This document shows, piece after piece, positions 22,461 through 33,655 of a stretch of DNA of 64,000 nucleotides. Every line of letters starts with the position of its first letter. The first letter of the stretch is position 1. The notes beneath the pieces were generated by a model that was not told the DNA's origin, did no database searches, and was given only the letters and a program-made list of their open reading frames with translations. Both the position numbers and the translations under genes were made by a program. Origin of the DNA: Sequoia sempervirens (taxonomy: Eukaryota > Streptophyta > Pinopsida > Cupressales > Cupressaceae); the NCBI GenBank assembly GCA_007258455.2, contig VDFB02270651.1, positions 695,744,818-695,808,817 of the forward strand, read 5' to 3'.

Positions 22461-22834
22461 TGGGCAAGATGCATGGTTGCATGTGAGCCTTGTAAAGTTT
22501 GTATATTTTTTATTACTGCAAAGTGGTATGATAGATAGAGGTTTGGAATGAAAATTATGTGAACATGTGGGATAATGACAGTTTTTTAATTAGTAGGAGT
22601 TTCTTTTCCAAGTGTGAATATTTGTGGGAGTAAGGAGGGTAGGGTTGGTTGAGGAAATATGGTGTACTAGCTGAGTATCTCTGTAATATGGTGTTGGAAG
22701 GGTAGGTGGTTCCTGGCTAATATTTGATGGGTTATGGTGTGGAGCCTAAAGAGACTATGGGAGCTCCTCCGCTAGGTCTAATAGGGCTGGGTGGCCATAG
22801 CCTATCCAGAGTTATTGGTGCCCCCATAACATAA

Positions 22835-23138
22835 GGGAAAATGCATTTGCTTCAAAGTTTGTAAAGCAATTTCAACAAATTGTCTAGTCATTGTCCAAAA
22901 TATGTTTTTCTACTAGCATAGTCCTTGAAGCTTCTGTAGGTCTAACTACTATTTTGTTAATTGACTTTGATTGAAAGGTCAAAATGTGAAATGTGGCCAA
23001 GGATAATTATACTTATTTATCTCTTTTAATTGTTATATATTCAAAGACTAATTAGCAATTCAAACAGCCTCGCCTCTAGTCAGATGCCATTAAATGCATT
23101 ATTTTTGCATAAATGAATTATGCACCTTTAGCCAGTAG
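22835..23138 (+). repeat. Repeat module R3, first copy
   Basis: About 300 bases starting GGGAAAATGCATTTGCTTC. Direct copies lie at 30199-30374 (truncated) and 30550-30853 (full). Confidence 0.8.
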
Positions 23139-23260
23139 AAACAATTTCTAGCTATTGTTTAATGCCAAACCAGCTATCACTTAATAGTGAAAGTGACATA
23201 AATATTGATTTTCTAACTAAATGGGGTCATTTCATTTCCATATGCATAAGTTTATTTTGT

Positions 23261-23520
23261 ACCATTATGTAGCACTTACTATTACTTGTTCAATGAAGCC
23301 ACATGCAAGTACAATTCATAACTCATTGCATTTAGATACACCCAGGGAGAAATACAAACCAAGGTTGTTGGCATCCTGATAAGAAAGATGATGACATACA
23401 TCCAATTAATGTATGCCACAACATCTTATTCAATGAAGATCATTTGGATAGGAATGTTACAAATCAGAATCCTTATTGGTGTGTGAGTAATTCTCTTTTT
23501 GAAGACTTTTCAAGGAAATT
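23261..23520 (+). repeat. Repeat module R4, forward copy
   Basis: About 260 bases, from ACCATTATGTAGCACTTACT through AGGTTGTTGGCATCCTGATA. The inverted partner is 28403-28665. Confidence 0.8.
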
Positions 23521-24219
23521 GCATGCTAATACTATCAGTGAACAAGTTGAATTAGATTTTTTAATTGACTTTGTTTGAGGGTCAAATGTGCACAAGGATA
23601 GTTATAATTATTTCTTTGTTTTAATTATTATGTATATAAATACTATTCAACAGTTACCTAATTAATTAGATATGAAATGACAGAAGGAAAAAGAAAATTA
23701 ATTAATTAAGATAATTTGATTCATTAATTAATAAGGTGAATTATAATGTAAAGGTAAAAAAATTAGAAGTTGCGAAAAAATCCTCTTTGCTTTATGCTTC
23801 AATGACAATGAGAGAGATGAAAGCAATTGTGGAGTTAAGGCTTACATATGTAAATTGCATTTGCCTAATAATTTGATCCGTTAATTAACATAACAGTGGC
23901 TCTAAAGCTTGCACTTTGGAGCAGTTTTGCAGTAATTGAAGATATATTATCTTTAGAGGACTCATAAGCACCAAGTTATTGTTAAGCTCTCACACTGTAC
24001 ATTGGACAAAAGACAATTGCTTGTCCAAGGAACTAGTCTCTAAAGAATAGCATAGGCTGAGCACTGTGAAACCCAATGTGCCTATGGATGTTAAAATAAA
24101 AGAAAATTGATGAAAGAAACTATTTATTGCCTGGAGAAACTTGTCTGCAAGTGCCCTTTTTTGAAACCATGACAACCTTTTCCCTATCACTGTAAACTCT
24201 TTCCTAGAAAATTCATATT

Positions 24220-24475
24220 GACACACACATATATGTATGCATATGTATATATATGTACAGATACATCCATGTATGGACAAAAACATATATGCATCCATAT
24301 GATTGTATGCATAAACACATAGATGCATCTATACACACATACATATATGCATAGATATATCTAGAGTCACATGCATACATGCATATATGCATCTACAAAT
24401 GTCTACATAGATTTTCACATAGGTAAATGCATATGCACATAGAGACATGCAGACATACATATATGCACTGACACA
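24220..24475. repeat. Degenerate ACATATATGCATAC-type simple-sequence tract
   Basis: Alternating ACACATA, TATGCAT and ACATACA words. It lies between R4 and R5. Confidence 0.75.
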
Positions 24476-24565
24476 TTAGGCAGAAAGTGATAGTGATAGT
24501 GAACTAAAGCACTATGAAACACAGCTCCATTATGCACTCTAATGGAAAGGAACTGTGGAAAATAA

Positions 24566-25190
24566 AAAATTATCATCTCAAGTAACTCATTTTTAGGTCT
24601 GGACCCTGCAACTGTAACATCTCCTGCTCAGTGGCTACAAACTCTTCTTTAGAACTAGAGCTTACAAAACACAAAAAACAACACGCGCAAAGTAATAGAA
24701 ATGCATACCAAGTGACTTAACTCTATATTAAATGACCAAAGTACCCTGGCCACATGTGGTCTCCAAGCCATTCCACTGCCCTCACCTCGAGCCAAATGCC
24801 ATTCAATGCATTTAATTTATATTCATGCATTACGTACGTCTACCCACCAGTTTGATAAACTATGCCTTTGTTTAATTTTAACTAATCAATTTATGAAGTC
24901 ATAGTTTCCTGATATTTTAATGCATTTAATATACATTCATGGATTACGTAGCTCTAGCTGCTAACTATTAAACTATGCCTTTGCTTAAATTTATTTAATC
25001 AATTTATGCATTCGCATTTTCCCGAATTTGTAAAACAAAAATGATTTATAAAGCTACTCAGACGAATAGAAAAATAGATAAATGCTAATTTTCCAATATA
25101 TAAAATAGCTTTCCAAATTCAAACTATACAAAAAAATAAGTAATATGTTAAATGGCGAAATGTGATTGGTCAATGCTGCTAGTTAAAAGC
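24566..25190 (+). repeat. Repeat module R5, first copy
   Basis: About 620 bases, from AAATTATCATCTCAAGTAAC to GTGATTGGTCAATG. A direct copy at 32536-33155 matches along its whole length. Confidence 0.85.
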
Positions 25191-26097
25191 ATTTCAACTA
25201 AATGCATGAGTATTATTGCCTTGACACTAGGAGCCAATAAAATTGTCACTATAGAAAACAGTTTATCCAAGCGAGTGCTATTAGGTTTGTTATCTTCAAT
25301 TTCAAATTCCTTTGATGTTAATGCATTTTCTTTGGTGGTAGAATATGGAGATTCTTTTTTTACTGAGATTCCAAAAGTAGATGACATATACAAATAAATT
25401 TAAGCAAAGACATAGTTTAGAAAACTGACAACTTTTATCAATAGAAAGGGGACGTTTACAGTGACAGAGCAAAAGGTCCTCTGCTCATTGAATGAATACC
25501 AAGACACAAGTTACTCAAGGCAATAAACTGCTACTTTTATTTATTTTGCTTCATTCTATCGCAGAAATGCAAATTGGGTTTCACAATGCATAAAAACACA
25601 TTTGTACAAACAACTCCCAAAATTATAATTGCAATGGATGACATTGATAGTGTAATGGATACTAATAGTCAAAACATTGAAATACACCAGCTAGTTTGTT
25701 TTTAGATTCAATGGAAAAAAGTATCAATTGGAGACAGATTAATCTAGCAGTCTATTTATCATAGGTTCTTGAATTCCAAATGCACAAGTGTGAGCATGGT
25801 TCTCTATAGGCTTTTTCTATGCATTTTAACTAGATTGTTGTTTTGCATCGAGCATAAAGAACTACTGCAAGTATGGTTTCCAAATAGATTTAAATCAATG
25901 AATCTAAGTCAACAAAGGTTTCCAATTACACTTTATACTTGAACCATGAAGCATCATTGCTTCAAGCTATAGCAGAAGTGCAGAGAGGGACACAAAACCA
26001 AATTTAACAATGACATCATCAAACAAGGATTTTCTTGCTATTACTATGACTAACTATTGAACTCAATTGACTTAACCAAGATTGATTTAACTGATTT

Positions 26098-26433
26098 GGA
26101 GGATAAAGATGACTAATAATTAGCTATGACTAACCATGGAGCACAATTAATTCATCAGCCAATTAGCTTGATTGATCACTGAATTAACTTGTTTGAAAGC
26201 TATCATGTTAGGCTAACTAGCTAATATGCCACATACAGTATGACATTTGAGTTTCAAATAAGTCTCATGCACGCGAATTTGTTACCATGTTAAAGCCATG
26301 TAAACATTGATGTTCCAATTCCATGGGGCCATTCTATTTCCATTTGTCCTAGTTCATTTCATTCCATTATCAAGAACCAATAATTAAATGTTTAAACCAG
26401 GCACATGCAAGCATAAATGAAAGTAGGGTTTCA
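26098..26433 (+). repeat. Repeat module R6, first copy
   Basis: About 336 bases starting GGAGGATAAAGATGAC. The direct copy is 27441-27776 at roughly 90 per cent identity by eye. Confidence 0.85.
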
Positions 26434-27440
26434 AAAATGACATCATCTAACAAGCATTTGTTTGCTATTACTATGATTAACTATTGAACTCAATTGACTT
26501 ATCAGTTAAATAGCTTGATTGATCACTGACCTAACTTTTTTCAAAGCTATATTGTTAAGCTAATTAGTTAATTCCATTAATGAGTAAAAGATAGAATTGA
26601 ACTAATTTGCATGAGTCAAGTGTAAGATTGACTTGTTTGTTAATTGACTTTGAATAATGATTTAGAGACAGATGAGACAAATTAAATTGTCATGAGAAAA
26701 ATGTGAGATGGACTAATTAGCTGCTACGTCACATATACTATGACACTTTCACTTTCATGAAATAATAGCGAAAGCAATAGAATAAACAGATGGCTTCAAC
26801 ATAGACAAAGGGATACAATTAATATGGACAGTTATAGCCTATTGAATATTTGTAGCACAAGAAACAAAAAGGAAGATGTTGGCGAGGATTTTGCAATTTC
26901 AGTTTACACCTAGCAATTGCATTTGCTTCCTTGTCTATAAAGCCTTTTCAAGAAATTCCTTTTTTTTTCATATGAATGGCCATCATTGGTTTAATTGATT
27001 TGGTGTGCAAACATGTTTTTTAACTAACCATAATTAACTACTCAAGAAAATTGATCTATCAATGAACTAGTTTCATTGATTAGTCAAGTAACTTGATTCA
27101 CAGTTAACTTGATTAGCTATTTAGTTGATTTGCTTGAATGTTTGCAAAAAGCCTTTTTTGACAAGTAATTCTTTGCATAATTTGCAATCACTACACACCA
27201 AGAGCCAACATTTGTTTCAGGAATTCTATCAAAGAGTTTAAATGTTTTTTCTTGTGCTTCTATATTTGCTATGCATATTCATGACAGCATTACAAACCAT
27301 TATATCTATCAGAAATATACGTCTTATGATGCTTAGATGAATGTACATATCCTGTTCTAAAGCTCTTTTCCTATTAAAAGCATGCAAAATGTTTAGAAAG
27401 ATTGTGTATCTGTGAATGTGAATAAGCAACATTGATATTT

Positions 27441-27776
27441 GGAGGATAAAGATGACCAATAATTAGCTATGACTAACCATGGAACACAATTAATTCTTCA
27501 GCCAATTAGCTTGATCGATCGTTGAATTAACTTGTTTGAAAGCTATCATGCTAAGCCAACTAGCTAATATGCCACATACACTATGACATTTGAGATTCAA
27601 ATAAGTCTCATGCACACAAATCTGTTATCATGTTAAAGCCATGCAAACATTGATGTTTCAATTCCATCGGATCATTGTATTTCCATTTGTCCAAGTTCAT
27701 TTTATTCCATTATTGAGAATCAATAATTAAATGTTTAAACCAGGGAAATGCAAACAGAAATGCAAGTAGGGTTTCA
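27441..27776 (+). repeat. Repeat module R6, second copy
   Basis: Direct partner of 26098-26433, 1.34 kb away. It is followed directly by R1-like sequence and two R7 modules. Confidence 0.85.
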
Positions 27777-27779
27777 TAG

Positions 27780-28345
27780 TGCTTGAATACATTGTTATAA
27801 TTTGATTATAAATTTGTATTTTAAACTAGTTTTAGTATTGTTTATTCGAGTTTCTTGTTGATATGCGAAGGTTTCATCTGCGTTTGATAGGAATTATGTA
27901 GAAATCCTCTTCTCCATTTTACTTCATGCATGTGAGCCATGTAAAGTCTCTATATTATTGACTACTACAAAGTGGTCCCATAAAGAGGGCTTTGGAACCA
28001 AAATTATGTCAACACATGCGATAATGAGAGCTTTTGAACTATGAGTGAACATTGTGTTGCTTTGAGCTTTTTCGTTGTCATCAAAGCATAAAGGATAGAG
28101 GAGTTATGTTAAAAGTTGTGGTTGTTGTACTCATAGGCATAAATTCATATTTTAAACTACTTTTAGTATTGTCTATTTGAATTTCTTGTTGAAATGCAAA
28201 GGTTCCATCTGCGTTTGATAGGTACTTTGTAGAAATACTCTTGTTCATTTTACTCCATGCATGTGAGGCCTGTAGAGTTTGTATTTTTTTATTGTTGCAA
28301 AGTGGTCCCATAAAGAGAGCTTTGGAACCAAAATTATAGTCAATC
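27780..28345 (+). repeat. Repeat module R7, two forward copies
   Basis: Two units, about 27780-28060 and 28130-28345, share TCATCTGCGTTTGATAGGA-like text, CCATGCATGTGAG and AAGTGGTCCCATAAAGAG. They are the inverse of the tandem pair at 31720-32380. Confidence 0.75.
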
Positions 28346-28402
28346 AATTTTAGTCAATCAATTAATCTAATTCTACCTGTGTTCTAATAGTATTCGAATG
28401 TA

Positions 28403-28665
28403 ATTTTCTTGACAAGTCTTCAATCAAAGAGAGCATTAGCCACACACCAATAAGGATTCTTATCTATAACCTACCCAACCAAATCATCTTTATTCAATAA
28501 GATGTTGTGACATACATTAATTGGATGTATCTCATCATCTTTCTTATCAGGATGCCAACAACCTTGATTTGCATTTGTCCTTGAATGTATCTGGTTGCTA
28601 TGAACTATGAATTCTTCTTGCATATCGCTTGGTTGTACAAGTAATAGTAAGTGCTACATAATGGT
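28403..28665 (-). repeat. Repeat module R4, inverted copy
   Basis: Reverse complement of 23261-23520, 4.9 kb away, with the same ends. Confidence 0.8.
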
Positions 28666-29279
28666 AGAAATTACAACTCATAGCATCCATATACACCCAT
28701 GCACAAATACATGGTATTCAACACATTAACACGGACATGGTTTTCTAGGGCTAGTTTGTTAATTGCCTTTGATTAATAGTTCAAATGTACACAAGGCTAA
28801 TTGCAATCATTTCTTTCTTTGAATTGCTATGTACTTAAAGGCTAACTAGCAGTTGCCTAATTATTTAGATATGAGACAATGCAAGGATGAATGAGGAAAT
28901 ATGAACTTGCCTAAATGATCATGAATGATAGAGCTATTGGGTAAAATGCTACATATACTATCACATTTAAGCTTCAAACACTGCCAATGAATAGTAAAAG
29001 CTTCAAGACTCTTAGTTAACATGTAAAGGGCTGGGAAAAATTGATCTTCTAACTGAATGGGGTCATTTTACTTCAATTATCTAGCACTTATTCTTAATTG
29101 TTTAATGCAATCACATGCAACCAAAAATCAGAACAATTGGCATCTATACACAACCATGCATAGATACATGGTCTCTAACATATTGATATGCATATGGTTT
29201 TCTATGAGCACAATCCTTGAACATTCTCTAGGTATGAGTGCTAGTCTATTAATTAACATTGATTACTAGATAAAATGTA

Positions 29280-29420
29280 TTCATAGACACATAGCTGCAC
29301 ACATGCCTCAATGCACATATATACATGTACACATACATACATGATCACATGGTTACACCTATATATGTGTTCATGTATCCATGGATGCACATATCCATGT
29401 ATCAATAGATCCCTTAATAT
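29280..29420. repeat. Degenerate ACATACATGCAT-type tract
   Basis: Same simple-sequence family as 22080-22460. Another short tract is at 29770-29870. Confidence 0.7.
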
Positions 29421-29872
29421 ATGCATATATTGAAATGACTACATGGGCTTGGGGAATGAATATTTATGTGGCCTTTACATGATAGCAATGAATCCTATAA
29501 ATATGCATATATGCATGAAAGCACATAGCCATCAATGAACCTATGCATTTTCATTTTGACAAGCATTTTAAAACAATCACGATTCAAAAAGCCACTCCCA
29601 TGGGTTCCAAAAACAGATAAATGCCAATTTACCAATATGAAATATAACTCATGAAATTGAGTTCATATATCTTTAAAAGCAATATGTACAACAACGACAA
29701 TATGACTGGATGGCTAGCTGGCACCATCCACAAAAAAGCATTTAAAGAAAATGCAATAGTAATCTGTTATATACACACATACATACATGGCAACATAGAT
29801 ACATGCATTCATATATACATAATTACATGCACACATATATACATGCAAACCTGTATGCATGGATGCATACAA

Positions 29873-30058
29873 AGACTATGTTTCATGGGATTATTAAACA
29901 GTTAACTTGCTTTCTATATGCTTCCATATTTTGCATGTGTGCCTATGAGCACAATAACCACAATATTTGACAATATTCCTCTATCCTTTATGATAGCTCA
30001 TTGGTTCCAAAGCTCTCTTTATAGGACAACTGTTTATTGCCTACAAGACTCAGATGAA
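29873..30058 (+). repeat. Repeat module R2, second copy
   Basis: Direct partner of 21346-21531, with only scattered substitutions. Confidence 0.8.
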
Positions 30059-30198
30059 TCCTTCGTATCTCAAGGAAAGATTTGAATCAATAATACTTAA
30101 AATGATCTAAACTATGATTTACAATCAAAGTATCCAAATGCATTGCAACAATGTGAAACCTAAGTTCCATTTAAGATGTACAATGAGAATAAACAGAA

Positions 30199-30374
30199 GG
30201 GAAAATGCATTTGCTTTAAAGTTTGTAGACCAATTTCAACAGGTTGTCTAGCCATTGTCCAAAATATGGTTTTCTATTAGCATAGTCCTTCAACCTTATT
30301 TAGGTCTAACTGCTACTTTGTTAATTGACTTTGATTGAAAGGTCAAATGTAAAATGTGGCCAAGGATAATTATA
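30199..30374 (+). repeat. Repeat module R3, truncated copy
   Basis: Matches the first 175 bases of R3, then switches to ACAACTGTATGTTGTC text related to R2. The full copy follows at 30550. Confidence 0.75.
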
Positions 30375-30549
30375 GACAACTGTATGTTGTCTCCAAGATT
30401 CAGATGAATCCTTGGTATTTCAAGGAAAGGTTTGAATCGATAACACTTAAAATGATCTAAACTATGATTGTACAATCAAAGTATCCAAATGCATTGAAAC
30501 AATGCGAAACCCAACTTCCATTTAAGATGTACAATGAAAGCAAACAAAA

Positions 30550-30853
30550 GGGAAAATGCATTTGCTTGAAAGTTTGTAAAGCAATTTCAACAAATTGTCT
30601 AGCCACTGTCCAGAATATGTTTTTCTACCAGCATAGTCCTTGAACCTTCTGCAGGTCTAACTGCTACTTTGTTAATTGACTTTGATTGAAAGGTCAAAAT
30701 GTGAAATGTGGCCAAGGATAATTATACTTATTTATCTCTTTTAATTATTATATATTCAAAGACTAATTAGCAATCCAAACATTCTCGCCTCTAGTCAGTT
30801 GCCACTAAATGCATTATTTTTGCATAAATGAATTATGCATCTTTAGCCAATAG
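30550..30853 (+). repeat. Repeat module R3, third copy
   Basis: A full-length direct copy of 22835-23138. Confidence 0.8.
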
Positions 30854-31719
30854 TTTTAATCAAAGTATGCATATGGATTCATAATCAAACTCTAAAAATT
30901 AGAAAAGGCAGGTTTAAATTATAAAGTGCAATCATCCACCCAAAAAATTGATTGGATAATTATTGCATTTCTAAGATCATGCCACTGCAACGAAGATCTA
31001 CTTTTGAACCCCAACTGCTTAATTTTTATGAACCATATAGCATATGCCACTCACAATACCCATTTGCAAAGATTGTCCTTGTAACAAAAAGAAGTGATAT
31101 GATTACAAGTACAATCAATACAATGAGAATCTTGAATTAACCTTTTTCTATGTCCACTGTATGCAATTGTAAACAAAGGAGAAGGTTCATTCTAGAAACT
31201 CACCTTCTACTACTTGCTTGAAGATTTTGCCACAGCTGGGCTGCTACACGACCTCTTTTCTTCCAACCAAAAGCATTGCACCATGTAAAAAGCTTTGATT
31301 AGAAAACAAAAACCATGTGTTTGTTTTTCTAAAAGAATAGCAATATATAGTACTCCTACTGCAATGGATACTAATAGCAAAAACCATTAAAACACTAGCA
31401 AGCATTTTTCTAGATTCAAGAGACACAAGTATAAATGTAGATCAGATTAACTACAGAAACTAATTGCCACAAGTTCTTGGACCACAAATCTTCTAGCAAT
31501 GAATTTGATTGCTCTTTTGCATAAAGCCTACAACTATTCTATGAAGTAATATTACTTAACTGCTCTATGGCAACATTGTAATTTGGATTCTATAACATTT
31601 TGACATAGTTTTTTATAACCCCAAGATACAAAAATAGTAACGATGACATCTGACAGAATTTTTATGCTTGCTAGTAGGCAAAAGGTTTCTACTACATTCT
31701 TTATGCTCCCATTATTTGC

Positions 31720-32380
31720 ATTTATGCCTACGAGGACAACAACGATGACTTTTAACAGAATCCCTCTATTCTCTATGCTTTCATGACAATGGAAAAGCTC
31801 AAAGCAACACAGAGTCGACTCATTGTTGAAAAGCTCTCATTATCGCACACGTTGACATAATTTAGGTTCCAAATCCCTCTTTATGGGACCACTTTGCAAA
31901 TCAAAAAAATACAAATTCTACAGGACACACATGCATGAAGTAAAATGAACAAGAGGATTTCTACATAATACCTATCAAACACAAATGAAACCTTCAAATT
32001 TCAACAAGAAATTTGAATAGATAATACTAAAAGTAGTTTAATATACAGATTTATGCCTATGAGGACAACAACCATGACTTTTAACAGAACCCCTCTATCC
32101 TTTATGCTTTGATGACAACGGAAAAGCTCAAAGTAACACACTGTTGACTCATTGGTCGAAAGCTCTCATAATCGCACATGTTGACATAATTTTGGTTCAA
32201 AAACCTTCTTTATGGGACCGCTTTGCAGTAATAAAAAATATACAAACTTGACAGGGCTCACATGCATGAAGTAAAATGGACAAGAGGATTTCTACATAAT
32301 TCCTATCAAACGCCGATGAAACCTTCGCATTTCAACAAGAAATTCGAATAAACAATACTAAAACTAGTTTAAAATATGAA
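31720..32380 (-). repeat. Repeat module R7, tandem pair in inverted orientation
   Basis: Two head-to-tail units of about 330 bases (31720-32045 and 32050-32380). Each begins TTTATGCCTAYGAGGACAAC and contains GGAAAAGCTCAAAG and TATGGGACC. They oppose 27780-28345. Confidence 0.8.
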
Positions 32381-32535
32381 TTTATAATCAAAGTATACGA
32401 ATGCCTTAAAGCACTATGAAACCCTACTTGCATTTCTTGTATCAAATAGACAAAAAAAATGAAAAGTTACCTCTTCTAACCTAAAGCAATTCATCATTCA
32501 CTGTCTAGTGTGCAACTCTACAACTACAAAATACC
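32340..32535 (-). repeat. Repeat module R1, inverted copy
   Basis: Reverse complement of 21155-21349, 11 kb away. It adjoins R5 directly. Confidence 0.8.
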
Positions 32536-33155
32536 AAATTATCACCTCAAAGAACTCATTTCTGGGTTTGGACTTTGCAACTATAACATCTCCTGCTCAG
32601 TCGCTAAAACTCTCCCTCAGAATAGGCACTCATAGAAGACAAAAACAACACACACAAAGTAATAGAAATGCATACCAAGTAACTTAACTCTATATTAAAT
32701 GACCAAAGTACCCTAGCCACGCGTGGCCTCCAAGCCATTCCACCACCTTCACCTCGAGCCAGATGCCATTCAATACATTTAATTTATATTCATGCATTAC
32801 GTATGTCTACCTGCCAGTTTGATAAACTATGCCTTTTCTTAATTTTAATTAATCAATTTATGTAGTCATAGTTTCCTGATATTTTAATGCATTTAATCTA
32901 CATTCATGGATTACGTACCTCTAGCCGTCAACTTTTAAACTATGCCTTTGCTTAAATTTATTTAATCAATTTATGCATTTGCATTTTCCTGAATTTGTAA
33001 AATGAAAATGATTTATAAAGCTACTCGGACGAATAGAAAAATAGATAAATGCTAATTTTCCATTATATAAAATAGCTCTCCAAATTCAAACTATACAAAA
33101 AAAAAAGTAATATGTTAAATGGCGAAACGTGATTGGTCAATGTTGCCGGTTAAAT
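32536..33155 (+). repeat. Repeat module R5, second copy
   Basis: Direct partner of 24566-25190. It marks the right edge of the mosaic. Confidence 0.85.
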
Positions 33156-33655
33156 GTGTTCTAGGCGAATGCAATAGTATTCCTGCCTACCGCAGGAACT
33201 AATAAGTATTATGTTTTTAGTTTTTTTCATTATTGTAAAAAAAATTAAGTTGGATTTGCAAACTTAGTTAACCATTTTTTTTTAAATATTGATATGCAGA
33301 AAAAACAAAAGTGAAACCCTTTAATGTTATTTTTTATTCATTGACTAGGTGTGGTTGATGAAATAAATACAATTTTTTTTTTCAACCTACAAATGAAATA
33401 TCATTTTATGCTTTTTAGTTTAGTTGATGGTTTTTCAATAATTGTTTAGAATTTTTGAGTTTCCAAATTATAAAAATTAAATTAATTGGTCAATGAATAT
33501 AGTGTTCTTGAAATTACCTTTCTCACATGTAAAATTGAAATTTTATAAGTCAATTCCTCTAATGTTTTTTATTGACGAGTTAATTCTTCTTGAGATAAAT
33601 GCAAGTTGACAAACACAATATTTTGACTAGTTAATGAAAATTTAGGTTACAAAAC

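Larger units (their letters stand above)
19540..33180. repeat. Mosaic of direct and inverted repeat modules, 13.6 kb
   Basis: No coding domain is found. At least seven module families recur in the same or opposite orientation; the individual pairs are listed separately. Open frames here come from simple or repeated sequence. The layout suggests foldback-like or nested non-autonomous transposons, but single elements could not be delimited. Confidence 0.65.

Noticed and set aside
22209..22474. Cys/His-rich frames
   Set aside because: They arise from the ATACATGCAT simple-sequence tract.
25148..25397. Mirror frames on both strands, 81 codons each
   Set aside because: Each is the complement of the other, lies in the repeat mosaic and shows no domain.
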